Shown here piece by piece: positions 24,971-34,353 of a stretch of 64,000 nucleotides of DNA (positions within the stretch are counted from its first letter, which is position 1; every line of letters begins with the position of its first letter). Made by a program: the position numbers and the translations under genes. The stretch is taken from contig NZ_JQNF01000010.1 in assembly GCF_000745125.1 (NCBI RefSeq), positions 868,001 to 932,000 on the forward strand, given 5' to 3'. The notes beneath the pieces are model-generated. The model was not told the DNA's origin, made no database searches, and saw nothing but the letters and a program-made list of their open reading frames with translations. The stretch is from Carnobacterium jeotgali MS3. GTDB lineage: Bacteria > Bacillota > Bacilli > Lactobacillales > Carnobacteriaceae.

Positions 24971-27520
24971 TTATAAGCCGCATTTTAACTGAGCATTACA
25001 GTTCGTACAAGTGTTGCAACCACCTAAATCTTCTACCGTTCCTTGACGACAGATAGGGCAAGTGTCGCCAATTTCATTTCCATAATTCTTTGCATCGCTA
25101 ATAGCAGCAACTTGAATCGTTTTTTGTTCTGAAGAAGGACTTTCATCAAGCGTTTCTTCGTCCCAGATTGTTTCTTCAGCCTTTAATGTTAATACTTGTG
25201 TGTCACGGCTGCCATCTACGTAAACTGTTCCACCTTTTGCGCCACCTTTATAAAGACGTTCATAGATTTTTTGAACTTGTTCAACCGAATAACCTTTGGG
25301 AGCATTGACCGTTTTAGAAATAGAACTATCAATCCAACGTTGGATAGTACATTGAACATCAACATGAGCTTCAGGTGTTAAACTCATGGCCGATATAAAT
25401 TGTTTTGGCAAGTTTTCTGGGTCTGCTTCTGGATGTTGATCTAGGTATTCTTGAACGATGTCAGCTTTCACTTCGATAAATTTACCTAAGCGTCCGCTTC
25501 TGAAATAACTAAAAGAATAGTAGGGTTCAAGACCAGTTGAAACGCCGACCATAGTCCCCGTTGAGCCTGTTGGAGCGACGGTTAACAAATGCGAATTGCG
25601 TATGCCATATTTCAAAACACCTTCGTGGAGGTGTTTTGGCATTTGCTTCATATAACCAGATTGAAGGAATCGTTCTCTTAAGTTAGTTGTTTCTGCATCA
25701 GTTTCGCCAATTAAAAATGGAAAGCTACCACGTTCTTTTGCTAATTCAATAGAAGCTTCATAAGCTGAAACAGCAATGGTCTCGAATACTTTATCTATTA
25801 ATTGATTGCCCTCTTGAGACCCATATTCTACGCCGCAGTAAATCAGTAAGTCAGCAAGGCCCATAATGCCTAAACCAACACGACGTTCGCCTAATGCTTG
25901 TTTTTCATTGTCGGCTAAGAAGTAAGGTGTCGCATCAATCACATTATCTTGCATGCGGACACCGACCTGAACGGTTTGTTTTAATTTGGCAAAATCGATT
26001 GTTCCAGATTCTTTGTCAGCCATTTCAGCTAAATTAACAGCTGCTAAGTTGCAGACAGAGTAGGGAGCAAGTGGTTGTTCACCACAAGGATTAGTAGCAA
26101 CAACTTTTTGTCCATAAGCCGTGGCATTCGTCATCTTATTCGCATTATCAATGAAGAAAATGCCTGGTTCAGCAGCGTAAGTGGCACAAATAGTAATTAG
26201 CTTCCACAATTCACGAGCTTTTATTGTCCGATAAGTGTGAACCGCATGTCCTGAAGCTTCCCATTCGCGGACATCTCCAACTTCCGACCAATGAGCATTG
26301 TATTCTTCCATATCTGCTGGGCTGTATGACTCAACGGCAGGAAAACGAAGCTCGTAGTCCGTATCATTTTCAACAGCTTCCATGAAATCCGTTGTCAAAC
26401 ACACCGAAATATTTGCTCCAGATAAGAAATCTGGATTATGAACACTGTAAGTACCGCCTGTTTTTAATTTGTCAGCTGTTTCTTTCATCATTGTCTCATC
26501 AAATCCACCATAACCTGGTACATTCTTATAATTTAAAATACTTTGATACATAGCTATTTCACGTTCGGTAAAAGGAGTGAACGTTAGTTTTTCATTAGCT
26601 AATTTTTTAACTTGGTCGTCTGCTGTATTTTCAATTAAATAACGTAAAATACGAGGATTTTGCATTTTTGAAATAATAAACTCAAGAATATCTGGATGCC
26701 AATCTGCTAACATGATCATTTGAGCTCCACGACGGCTGCCGCCTTGTTCTACTAAGTGAGTTAACTTCGCAATATCGTCCAACCAAGAGACCGCTCCTGA
26801 TGATTTTCCATTTACACCGCGAGCTAATGTATGACGCGGACGAAGAGTAGAGCCATTCGTTCCCACACCACCACCACGACTCATGATTTCCATCACTTGT
26901 TTGCGATGATCTGAAATACCTTCACGAGAGTCTGGTACAAATGGCATAACATAACAATTGAAATAGGTAACGTCAGTTTCTGAACCTGCACCATATAAAA
27001 CACGTCCTGCAGGAATAAAATTCAAGTTTTTTAATTCCTCATAAAAAGTAGCATAAGCAGCTGCTCTTTTTTCAGGAGTCGATTCTGTGGCAGCTAAGCC
27101 AGTCGCGTTTCTTTTGGCGATTTGTTCGTAAAAAATTTCAAGCGGCTTTTCGATTACATCTAAACTACAAGTGATGATGCCAGTTTTTTGCTCGTACTCG
27201 TCTTCAATGGCTCCACGGAATTCTTCATCAATTAAAACGGAAGCTGTGTGTTGAGAATGGTTGATGTGTGTAACAAAACCCGTTCCTCTAGTAGGGTATT
27301 TTGGATCAGCTTTAACGGTTAAAACAACTAAATCTCCTACAGACAGAGTAGACTTGGACAAATCTTTAAATGAATACCGGTCTAGCATGACTAAGCGAGA
27401 AACGCCTTTATAAGTTAAGTTCATATCTTCAGTTATCGGATGAACTTGAGGAAAAGCGGGAATAGTTTCATTTAAATTTTTAATGGTTTGTTTCATTTTT
27501 GTAGAGCTATTGGCAATCAT
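24971..27520 (-). CDS. nrdJ: Adenosylcobalamin-dependent (class II) ribonucleoside reductase
   Basis: The 849-residue enzyme makes deoxyribonucleotides using coenzyme B12 and does not need oxygen. Key segments: NGSTLRPRHTLARGVNGKSSG, the active-site ATNPCGEQPLAPYSVCNL region, MQDNVIDATPYF and a C-terminal CPICRQG...CNTCTNC zinc-ribbon-like tail ending LKCGL, as in the Bacillus-type NrdJ. I place the start at ATG 27520, 8 bases from AAGGAG; the GTG at 27529 is too close. Two NrdR-like boxes lie upstream. It implies access to cobalamin, by synthesis or uptake encoded elsewhere. Confidence 0.93.
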   Translation of the reverse strand: MIANSSTKMKQTIKNLNETIPAFPQVHPITEDMNLTYKGVSRLVMLDRYSFKDLSKSTLSVGDLVVLTVKADPKYPTRGTGFVTHINHSQHTASVLIDEEFRGAIEDEYEQKTGIITCSLDVIEKPLEIFYEQIAKRNATGLAATESTPEKRAAAYATFYEELKNLNFIPAGRVLYGAGSETDVTYFNCYVMPFVPDSREGISDHRKQVMEIMSRGGGVGTNGSTLRPRHTLARGVNGKSSGAVSWLDDIAKLTHLVEQGGSRRGAQMIMLADWHPDILEFIISKMQNPRILRYLIENTADDQVKKLANEKLTFTPFTEREIAMYQSILNYKNVPGYGGFDETMMKETADKLKTGGTYSVHNPDFLSGANISVCLTTDFMEAVENDTDYELRFPAVESYSPADMEEYNAHWSEVGDVREWEASGHAVHTYRTIKARELWKLITICATYAAEPGIFFIDNANKMTNATAYGQKVVATNPCGEQPLAPYSVCNLAAVNLAEMADKESGTIDFAKLKQTVQVGVRMQDNVIDATPYFLADNEKQALGERRVGLGIMGLADLLIYCGVEYGSQEGNQLIDKVFETIAVSAYEASIELAKERGSFPFLIGETDAETTNLRERFLQSGYMKQMPKHLHEGVLKYGIRNSHLLTVAPTGSTGTMVGVSTGLEPYYSFSYFRSGRLGKFIEVKADIVQEYLDQHPEADPENLPKQFISAMSLTPEAHVDVQCTIQRWIDSSISKTVNAPKGYSVEQVQKIYERLYKGGAKGGTVYVDGSRDTQVLTLKAEETIWDEETLDESPSSEQKTIQVAAISDAKNYGNEIGDTCPICRQGTVEDLGGCNTCTNCNAQLKCGL

Positions 27521-27578
27521 GAACACCACTCCTTAATAAAGTATGTATTTTTGTAAATAAATAGTAGAAAATATGTAA

Positions 27579-27626
27579 TCACCTATATCTAGTTAACAAT
27601 AATTCATTTTACACTACATATAGTGA
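27579..27626 (-). promoter_or_regulatory. Pair of NrdR-like boxes upstream of nrdJ
   Basis: Two 16-base imperfect palindromes resembling the NrdR consensus (ACACTATATAGTGT-like) lie at 27579-27594 and 27611-27626. Their starts are 32 bases apart, about three helical turns, the usual layout for paired NrdR sites in front of ribonucleotide reductase genes. Confidence 0.65.
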
Positions 27627-27660
27627 TATTGCACGATTAAAAATTCGTTTTTTTTAAAAT

Positions 27661-27694
27661 AAAATGAAAAAAGAAGCGAAAACAACTCGCTTCA
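27661..27694 (-). terminator. Terminator of the met operon
   Basis: A 7-bp stem GAAGCGA/TCGCTTC (27673-27679 with 27687-27693) is followed on the minus strand by six T. Confidence 0.75.
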
Positions 27695-27719
27695 ATCTTT
27701 TTTAGAAAATATTTTTTTA

Positions 27720-28916
27720 TTATTGTTCATTTAAAAAATCTAGTGCATATCTGACATGTAATTCAGTGGCTATCGCTAACCCACGTTCATCAATATCAAA
27801 ATTTTCATGATGATGCCCATACCAAGTTTCCGGGTTAGCAGGATCTTTCGTTCCTACGCGAGCATAAACGCCTTGCGCAACAGCTAAAAAGTCGGCAAAA
27901 TCATCTGCTCCTAAACTTTTTGGATTATCTTGAATAATATTCTCATTTCCTACGATGTCAGCTCCTACACGAGCCGCGCGACTTGCAGCTAGTTGGTTAT
28001 TGATAAGGGGAGCAGCAGCATCGTAATTTTCAAATTCAACTGTCGTACGATGAGCTGTAGCGACATCTCGTGCCACGCGTTCAACAGCTGCTAAAACAAA
28101 TTGACGTGTTTCGTGACTAAACGTACGTACGGTTCCTTCAATCGAAGCTTCATTGGCAATAATATTGTAACGAGTTCCTGCGTTTAGAACGCCAACAGCA
28201 ACCACAACATTATCTAAAGGACTCACTTCACGAGCAACAATGCTTTGTAATTCGACTGTAATAGCTGCAGCAGTTAAAAGAGCATCTCTTCCTAAATCGG
28301 GTCTAGCCGCATGACCGCTTTCACCTTTTACTTTGATTTTGAAAATATCACAAGAAGCATTTGTTGGACCAGCTGTAGCAACGATTTTTCCGGTTTCGAT
28401 AGAAGAGTCGACATGGATACCAAAAACTTGATCCACATCGTTGACGAATCCGCCAGCCACAAATTGTCTTGCGCCAGCGCCGATTTCTTCCGCTTGTTGG
28501 AAAGCTAATTTGATTGTGCCAGAAAAATCCGCTTCATGCGTTTTTAAGATTTTTGCAGCCCCTAATAAAGCAGAAGTGTGACCATCATGACCGCATGCAT
28601 GATGCAAGCCTTTCTTAGTTGATTTATAAGGTTTATCTTTAGCATCTTCTAATTCAAGAGCATCAATATCTGCCCGTAAAAGAATTGTTTTACCAGGTCC
28701 TTTTTTACCTATAATAGTCCCGAGAGCTCCTGTTTCACCCACAGATTCGTAAGGAATTGCTAATTTATCTAATTCATTTTTGATGAATTTAATCGTTTCA
28801 TATTCTTTTAAACTTGGTTCAGGGTGTTGATGAAGATAGCGGCGTAACGCAATAACCTCTGGAGCTCCTTGTTGAACTTCTTCGTGTAATGTAGATTGAG
28901 TGATTACTGTTGTCAT
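27720..28916 (-). CDS. M20-family amidohydrolase (N-acyl-amino-acid hydrolase-like)
   Basis: A metallo-amidohydrolase of 398 residues of the HipO/AmaA/YxeP type. The metal-site motif HACGHDGHTSALLGA, the EEIGAG segment and the C-terminal YGHHHENFDID histidines are present. Such enzymes free an amino acid from an N-acetyl or other N-acyl form. It is the last gene of metN-metI-metQ, 47 bases after metQ, and shares the Met T-box leader, so an N-acyl-methionine or related sulfur compound is the most likely substrate (inference). Confidence 0.85.
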   Translation of the reverse strand: MTTVITQSTLHEEVQQGAPEVIALRRYLHQHPEPSLKEYETIKFIKNELDKLAIPYESVGETGALGTIIGKKGPGKTILLRADIDALELEDAKDKPYKSTKKGLHHACGHDGHTSALLGAAKILKTHEADFSGTIKLAFQQAEEIGAGARQFVAGGFVNDVDQVFGIHVDSSIETGKIVATAGPTNASCDIFKIKVKGESGHAARPDLGRDALLTAAAITVELQSIVAREVSPLDNVVVAVGVLNAGTRYNIIANEASIEGTVRTFSHETRQFVLAAVERVARDVATAHRTTVEFENYDAAAPLINNQLAASRAARVGADIVGNENIIQDNPKSLGADDFADFLAVAQGVYARVGTKDPANPETWYGHHHENFDIDERGLAIATELHVRYALDFLNEQ

Positions 28917-28963
28917 AATTCATCGTCCTCTCAAATTTGTTTACTGTTATTAGTTGTACTCAT

Positions 28964-29788
28964 TTACCATACTGGAATAGAAGAGCCTTTTGATGTTTCG
29001 GCAATCACTTCTTTTGTATCTTCAGCCTGATAAGCTTCTATGATCTTTTTGAAAACTTCATTATCTTTATCTTCTTCTCTTGAAACAATCGCATTGTAAT
29101 AAGGGTCCGATGATTCAGTAACCGGTTCTAAGAAAACAGCATCTTCAGTTGGAATGAAGCCTGCATCAACAGCCATTCCACTATTGATAACGGAAGCAGT
29201 CACATCATCTAAAGCACGAGCAGTTTGAGAAGAATCTAATGTTTCAAAGGTTAAGTTTAAAGGATTAGAGGTAATGTCTTCGACTACAGGGATCTGACCT
29301 TTCGAAGGATCAACCTCAATTAAACCAGCTGTTTGAAGTAAGAGCAGAGCACGACCTTCATTTGAAACGTCGTTTGGAATGGCAATCACATCGTTTTCTT
29401 TTATCTCGGAAATGTCTTGAATACTTGATGAATAAATACCAAGAGGAGCGATAACCGTATCAGCGATAGCGACTAGATTTTCTCCATGGTCTTCGTTAAA
29501 AGAATCCATGAAAATTTTTGTTTGAAAAGAGTTTAAATCTAATTCACCTTCAGCAAGAGCTACGTTTGGTGTAGCATAATCTGAAAATTTAATCAGTTCG
29601 ATTTCAACACCGTCTGCGGCTAATTTTTCTTTCACAAAATCCCAAACTTCATTTACCTCGCCAACGACACCAATTTTAATCGGTTCAGTTTCTTCTGCTT
29701 TCGAAGCATCTGTTCCACAAGCAGTCGTTACAAGAAGTCCTACTGCTAACGTTAACCCTAAAAAGCCTTTTTTAATTTTTTTCATCAT
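28964..29788 (-). CDS. metQ: Methionine-binding lipoprotein of the MetNIQ importer
   Basis: An NlpA/MetQ-family lipoprotein of about 274 residues: lipobox TTAC (Cys24), IKIGVVGEVNEVWDFV opening and the LNSFQTKIF segment in place of the more usual LNAFQH form. It captures methionine and delivers it to MetI. GGAGGA precedes two adjacent ATG codons (29788 and 29785), either of which could start it. It is 18 bases downstream of metI. Confidence 0.9.
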   Translation of the reverse strand: MMKKIKKGFLGLTLAVGLLVTTACGTDASKAEETEPIKIGVVGEVNEVWDFVKEKLAADGVEIELIKFSDYATPNVALAEGELDLNSFQTKIFMDSFNEDHGENLVAIADTVIAPLGIYSSSIQDISEIKENDVIAIPNDVSNEGRALLLLQTAGLIEVDPSKGQIPVVEDITSNPLNLTFETLDSSQTARALDDVTASVINSGMAVDAGFIPTEDAVFLEPVTESSDPYYNAIVSREEDKDNEVFKKIIEAYQAEDTKEVIAETSKGSSIPVW

Positions 29789-29806
29789 AAATTCCTCCAA
29801 TGTCAT

Positions 29807-30487
29807 CTAGTGACTCGTTTTTTTAACTAAAGTATTTCCTATCAATTGACTAATAAAAACAATGATCAAAATAATAACGGTTGCGACGAATGTTACGTCA
29901 TTTTGGAAACGATTATACCCTCTAGCTATAGCTAAATTCCCTAATCCGCCGCCACCGATTGCTCCAGCCATAGCGGTTAAACCAATCAAGTTAATGATTG
30001 TAACAGAAGAGACACGAATGATGGCTGTCAAACCTTCTTTTAAATAAACACGGAAAATAATTTCTAATGGGCTGGATCCCATTGATTGTGCAGCTTCTAT
30101 GACGCCGGGATCAACTTCCAATAGAGCGTTTTGAATCTGTCTAGCGAAGAAAGGGACTGTTCCGATAACCAAAGGGACGATAGCAGCTGTTGTACCAATA
30201 GATGTATGGGCAATCAAGCGAGTTAAGGGGACAACCAAAGCCATCATAATAATAAAAGGTAAAGAGCGAAAGAGGTTGACGATTTGATCAAGTACATTGT
30301 AAAGACGAGGGCTTTCTAAGATGCCCCGACGATCCGTTACCACAAGAATGACCCCTAATATCAAACCAAGTACACCGGCTATCAAAGCTGTTGCAGTTAC
30401 CATGTAGAGTGTCTGTAAAGTACTTTCAATAATTTCATCTTTTAAAGGGATAACATTTTCAAAATAGGTTGTAAGAAATTCGGTCAT
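29807..30487 (-). CDS. metI: Methionine ABC transporter permease
   Basis: A five-to-six-segment membrane permease of 226 residues, MetI type, with the EAA loop EAAQSMGSSPLEIIFRVYLKEGL and the AGAIGGGGLGNLA signature near the end. AAGGAGTGA is 9 bases from ATG 30487; ATG 30493 is too close. It follows metN. Confidence 0.93.
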   Translation of the reverse strand: MTEFLTTYFENVIPLKDEIIESTLQTLYMVTATALIAGVLGLILGVILVVTDRRGILESPRLYNVLDQIVNLFRSLPFIIMMALVVPLTRLIAHTSIGTTAAIVPLVIGTVPFFARQIQNALLEVDPGVIEAAQSMGSSPLEIIFRVYLKEGLTAIIRVSSVTIINLIGLTAMAGAIGGGGLGNLAIARGYNRFQNDVTFVATVIILIIVFISQLIGNTLVKKTSH

Positions 30488-30500
30488 TTTCATTCACTCC

Positions 30501-31574
30501 TTAGATAATAGTGGTTTCTTTTTTTAATGGAATAACTTGGTGTTGCCGGTGTATCAAAGTTACTTTTACGTTTTTTGATTTCAAATAAGCAATAGCTTTG
30601 TCACGAAAGCTAGGTTCGCCACTTAACACAACAATAAGATTACCGACAGGTGTTTCTTGCAAAAATTCCACATTTCCAAATAAAATATTGGTTGTAACAC
30701 CAAATCGAGTCGTTAATGTAGCAATCAATGGGTCACTAGTACTTTCGCCAACATAAGAAATCGTGGCTAAAACATCATTTGGTTGCAAATCAAGTAAAGT
30801 AGGGTGTTTCAAAATGGTTTCTAAAGCTTGCTCAACATGGGTTGCGGTATTGATAAACTCTTTTGTGATTCTTTCTTTAGGTTCTGTAAAAATAGTGACA
30901 AGATCACCTTCTTCAACGACATGACCGTTTTCCATAACCGCTACTTTATTGCAAATTTCTTTTACAACTTGCATCTCATGAGTAATGATGACAATTGTCA
31001 ATGCCAATTTTTGATTTAACTCTTTCAATAATTCTAGAATCGAAAGGGTCGTTTTTGGATCCAAAGCACTGGTAGCTTCATCGCACAATAAGACTTCAGG
31101 ATCATTGGCTAAAGACCTGGCAATAGCTACACGTTGTTTTTGTCCACCAGATAGTTGAGAAGGGTAAGCAGAACTTTTATCGGTTAACCCTACTAATGTT
31201 AATAAATCAGCTACTTTTGTTTTAATTTCTGTTTTAGATAATCCTGATTTCCTTAAAGGATAAGCCACATTTTCAGCGATTGTTCGTGACCCCATTAAGT
31301 TGAAATGTTGAAAAATCATGCCGATTTTCTTGCGCGCAACTCGTAATTGTTTTGGTTTTAAACTTAATAAATCTTGACCTGAAACGATTACTGATCCTTC
31401 TGACGGTCTTTGAAGAAGGTTGATGGTACGAACTAAAGTACTTTTCCCAGCTCCGCTGTAGCCGACAATCCCAAAAACGTCTCCTTTTTCAACAGTTAAC
31501 TGAACATTTTCTACTGCTCTTACAGTTGTTTCTTTTCCTGCAAATGTGACACTTACATTATTTAATGTAATCAT
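30501..31574 (-). CDS. metN: Methionine ABC transporter ATP-binding protein
   Basis: The 357-residue ATPase has Walker [10 protein letters not shown] (about 38-46), signature LSGGQKQR, Walker B VLLCDEA, and a C-terminal NIL regulatory domain (about 265-345) that in MetN proteins binds methionine and inhibits transport. It is the first gene of metN-metI-metQ-amidohydrolase, directly after two T-boxes. Ribosome site AAGGAGG. Confidence 0.94.
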   Translation of the reverse strand: MITLNNVSVTFAGKETTVRAVENVQLTVEKGDVFGIVGYSGAGKSTLVRTINLLQRPSEGSVIVSGQDLLSLKPKQLRVARKKIGMIFQHFNLMGSRTIAENVAYPLRKSGLSKTEIKTKVADLLTLVGLTDKSSAYPSQLSGGQKQRVAIARSLANDPEVLLCDEATSALDPKTTLSILELLKELNQKLALTIVIITHEMQVVKEICNKVAVMENGHVVEEGDLVTIFTEPKERITKEFINTATHVEQALETILKHPTLLDLQPNDVLATISYVGESTSDPLIATLTTRFGVTTNILFGNVEFLQETPVGNLIVVLSGEPSFRDKAIAYLKSKNVKVTLIHRQHQVIPLKKETTII

Positions 31575-31593
31575 GTATATTCCTCCTTAAAAT

Positions 31594-31895
31594 AGAAAAA
31601 AGCGTTCGTCCATTAACCTACTGCTGTAGATTAAAGGACGAACGCTTTACCGCCGTGTTACCACCTTTATTTGAGTTGTTTTCGCAAACAACTCCTTATC
31701 AAGTACGAGAAGAAAACTTCTGATACTCTAGCACTGTAATGGGTGCACCCATGATAGCCTTATGTTTAAAAACACTCGGTATCCCGCTCGGAGGCCATTT
31801 TCTTTTTACTCCTGCAAACCTGTTCTCAGCATTCAGGCTCTCTGTTAGTGCATTCTGTAAAAATACTTTTCTCTTCATTGCGTTTAGTTATGTAA
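31594..31895 (-). promoter_or_regulatory. Met-specific T-box riboswitch, proximal copy
   Basis: A minus-strand leader with an AGAGAG apical motif, the specifier ATG at 31796-31798 just before CCTCCGAG, the hairpin ATGGG/CCCAT (31739-31752), the T-box AGGTGGTAACACGGCGG (31649-31667) and a terminator stem (31599-31646) with a T-run. Uncharged tRNA-Met should favour read-through into metN. Confidence 0.85.
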
Positions 31896-31904
31896 TTGTA
31901 AAAA

Positions 31905-32248
31905 TAAAAAAGTCCTTACAAAGAAACGAACGAATCCGTTTCTTTGTAAGGACGAAAGTCAGTTATCTGCTTCGTGTTACCACCTTAATTTATAAGTATA
32001 TTACTATACCTACCTTATCCAGTACACCAGACTGTTTTGTCTGTTTATACTGTGACACTGTAACGGGTGTTCCCGTAGTAAGCTGACACTTTTACACAAG
32101 TGATTCGCTAACTCCACTCAAAGACCATCTTCGGTTCAATTTGACTACCCCATTTTCAGCAACTACTGGGTTCTCTTGTATAGACGAATTTAAACGTACT
32201 CTTCTTTTCATAGTGTTTTATCATTTTATTTTCATAATTATTATCTAA
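31905..32248 (-). promoter_or_regulatory. Met-specific T-box riboswitch, distal copy
   Basis: A second complete T-box directly upstream of the first: AGAGAA apical motif, specifier ATG at 32126-32128 before CTTTGAG, ACGGG/CCCGT hairpin, T-box AAGGTGGTAACACGAAG (31970-31986) and a long terminator stem (about 31911-31953) followed by a T-run. A transcript must pass both to reach metN. Confidence 0.85.
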
Positions 32249-32253
32249 TTCTT

Positions 32254-32282
32254 AATATACAGAACTGAAAAATAAATGTCAA
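32254..32282 (-). promoter_or_regulatory. Promoter of the met operon
   Basis: On the minus strand TTGACA (32277-32282) and TATATT (32254-32259) are spaced exactly 17 bases, just ahead of the distal T-box. Confidence 0.85.
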
Positions 32283-32404
32283 TGACTAATTTTATTAAAT
32301 AATAATTTTCCCTAACAAATAAAATTTCGCTACTATACCAAATAGGTAGAATATGCTATAGTGAATTTGCCTAAAAGAGGTAAAACTAATTTAGGTAATC
32401 TATC

Positions 32405-32503
32405 AGAGTAGGAAATGAAGCGTTAAGTGTCGCTGGGATGGGATGTTGCCCGCGAACGAAAGATTGTTTAGACAATTTGCGGTTTTGTTTCTGCATTCGC
32501 TGC
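32405..32503 (+). promoter_or_regulatory. Tetrahydrofolate riboswitch (folT class)
   Basis: The conserved THF-riboswitch core is recognisable: GCGTTAAGTG, GGGATGGGATGTTG, GCGAACGAA, TTGCGGT and the 3' CTGCATTCGCT. It precedes a folate transporter gene and probably controls translation, since no terminator lies before the AAGGAG site. An extended -10 (TGCTATAGT, 32354-32362) lies upstream. Confidence 0.88.
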
Positions 32504-32545
32504 ATAAGCTTTTATGTGTGGAGCTCTTCAAAGGAGATCTTCAAA

Positions 32546-33061
32546 ATGAGTAAGAATAAGTATGACGCACGAAGTGTTTCAATAATAGGATTATTAATGG
32601 CGTTAGAGATCGTTTTAACTCAGTTCATTTCGATTGAAACCCCAATCGTTCGAATTGGTTTTGGTTTTTTACCAATTGCTATTATTGCTATGCTTTATGG
32701 TCCTTGGATAGCTGGAATGACTTCAGCAATAACAGATGTAATAGGAACGATATTATTTGGTGGGGGAGTGTTCTTTCCAGGATTTACCTTATCAGCATTT
32801 ATCGGAGGAATGATTTATGGTTTGGTTCTTTACAAGAAACCTAAATCATTAAAGAGAATTATTTTAGCGATACTTTTGGTTACCATTTTTGTGAATTTGG
32901 GTTTGAATACAATTTGGTTAACAATCATGCTTGATAAAGCCATCTTTGTAATTTTCCCTACCCGGTTATTACAGAACCTTGTTTTAGCACCCATAAACAT
33001 CGCATTGTTGTACTTTGTTGTACAGAATAAAACATTACGGAAAACCATAGGAATTGACTAA
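32546..33061 (+). CDS. folT: ECF transporter folate-specific S component
   Basis: The 171-residue membrane protein of five to six segments is an S component that binds folate and docks on the shared EcfAA'T module, which is not in this window. The ARSVSIIGLLMALEIVLTQF start and the FLPIAIIAMLYGPWIAGMTSAITDVIG segment are typical. ATG 32546 has AAGGAG 9 bases upstream. The THF riboswitch in its leader supports the folate assignment. Confidence 0.88.
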   Translation: MSKNKYDARSVSIIGLLMALEIVLTQFISIETPIVRIGFGFLPIAIIAMLYGPWIAGMTSAITDVIGTILFGGGVFFPGFTLSAFIGGMIYGLVLYKKPKSLKRIILAILLVTIFVNLGLNTIWLTIMLDKAIFVIFPTRLLQNLVLAPINIALLYFVVQNKTLRKTIGID

Positions 33062-33102
33062 ATTCTAATTAGACTAAACATAAACAACACAACACCCAAA
33101 CT

Positions 33103-33134
33103 AAGACAGCTTAAAGTTAAGCTGTCTTTTTTTT
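33103..33134 (+). terminator. Terminator of folT
   Basis: A perfect 12-bp stem (33103-33114 with 33117-33128) is followed by eight T. Confidence 0.88.
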
Positions 33135-33533
33135 GTATTTTTATTATAATACCAATTTTACTTTCATGACAAAATTCATTGATAGAATAATTTTCCAAAA
33201 AAATAATTACATAAATATAAAAAAAGCAGGTATCAAAAATTAATTTGGTCTCTGATTTTTTTGTTTTCCTGTAAAAAAAACGAGCAAAAAAACATTGTTT
33301 TTTGCCAATCTGACGTCATTTTTTTCACTTAGATTCGTCAGGCACAGCCTGACAAGTCAACTTTTATGAGCATGGCGAAAAAACAGGCGATGTCGGAATC
33401 TCTTTTTCCTCTTACCAAGAATTATCTAAATCTCATTTTATTTTCGCTACGATTTTTTTCTGTTTTTTCTTTCAAGAGTTTTAATTAGCAAATCTTTTAG
33501 TTGGTGGTAAAATAACTTCAAGGAGTGATAGAG
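33135..33533. other. Noncoding stretch, no gene seen
   Basis: About 400 AT-rich bases hold no convincing reading frame. Two inverted repeats are visible: GCAAAAAAACA/TGTTTTTTGC near 33284-33306 and GTCAGGC/GCCTGAC near 33337-33353. The 3' end carries the ribosome site of the DinB-family gene. Confidence 0.6.
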
Positions 33534-34037
33534 ATGACAACTATACAAGTAGAGCTATTAGATCGTGTTCAAGAACGTTTTGAAGAAACTTTGGACAAAA
33601 TGACGGTAGAAGAGGCCAATAAAATGCCACATCCTTTACTTAAATCAGTAACTTGGCTCTTTTGGCATACTGCTCGTGAACTTGATATGCAGATTTCTGA
33701 TCTAAAAGGCGAAGAAGCACTGTATACAAGTAAGGGGTGGAATAAACGTTTTGATTTGCCATTCCCAGATTATGCGCCCGAATACAAACATACATCAGAG
33801 GAAGCTGAACAAGTCACCGTTTCTGACAAAGATCTCTTGAGTGATTATCTAGATGTCAGTATCAAATTGGCAAAGGATTATCTAGATAATTTAAATGAAG
33901 ATACTTTAGATAAAATTGTTGATGAAAATTGGTCCCCACCAGTAACTCAGCAAGCTCGACTTGTTTCTATTATTGATGATGCCGTTATGCATTCAGGACA
34001 AGCCGTTTATACACGTCGTTTGGTGATTAATGAATAA
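33534..34037 (+). CDS. DinB/YfiT-like putative metalloenzyme
   Basis: A four-helix-bundle protein of 167 residues. The metal-site histidines of the DinB superfamily appear as HTAREL near 48 and HSGQA near the C terminus. Many members are thiol-dependent transferases or damage-induced proteins; the substrate here is unknown. AAGGAGTGA lies ahead of ATG 33534. Confidence 0.75.
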   Translation: MTTIQVELLDRVQERFEETLDKMTVEEANKMPHPLLKSVTWLFWHTARELDMQISDLKGEEALYTSKGWNKRFDLPFPDYAPEYKHTSEEAEQVTVSDKDLLSDYLDVSIKLAKDYLDNLNEDTLDKIVDENWSPPVTQQARLVSIIDDAVMHSGQAVYTRRLVINE

Positions 34038-34070
34038 TAGAAAGTACGATTAATTAACTCTCTCGCTTAA

Positions 34071-34310
34071 TTACAGCCTATTCGTTGTGTATTCAGTTAT
34101 GGTACATTAGAAGGTCTGTTCGTTGTTAATTACAATAAACAATTTGTGAAGATTATGACATCAGCAAATGTCTATGTGCCTATTAATGGCTCTATTTCAA
34201 TGCTTATTGAAGAAATAAAAGAGAGTCTAGAAACACAATTTTTAATTTCAGCCACTCAACAAGATATTATTGAAAATGCAATTGTTTTCTTAAGTACTCA
34301 ATCTAAATAA
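34071..34310 (+). pseudogene. 5'-truncated gene remnant
   Basis: An open stretch of 79 codons with coding-like composition ends in TAA and is followed by a good terminator, but no start codon with a ribosome site is found; the frame is closed by TAA just upstream at 34068. The only ATG (34152-34154 region) would leave about 51 residues and has no ribosome site. I do not recognise the family. Confidence 0.4.
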
Positions 34311-34316
34311 AAAGAT

Positions 34317-34353
34317 AAAAAAATCGGCCACTTAAAAAGTAGCCGATTTTTCT
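34317..34353 (+). terminator. Terminator after the gene remnant
   Basis: Stem AAAAATCGGC/GCCGATTTTT (34319-34328 with 34342-34351) with T-run. Confidence 0.8.

Noticed and set aside
31739-32086. Plus-strand reading frame of 115 codons
   Set aside because: It lies on the antisense of the two T-box leaders and is explained by them.
33135-33533. Candidate insertion-sequence remnant
   Set aside because: Inverted repeats are short and not paired as element ends, with no transposase frame or target duplication.
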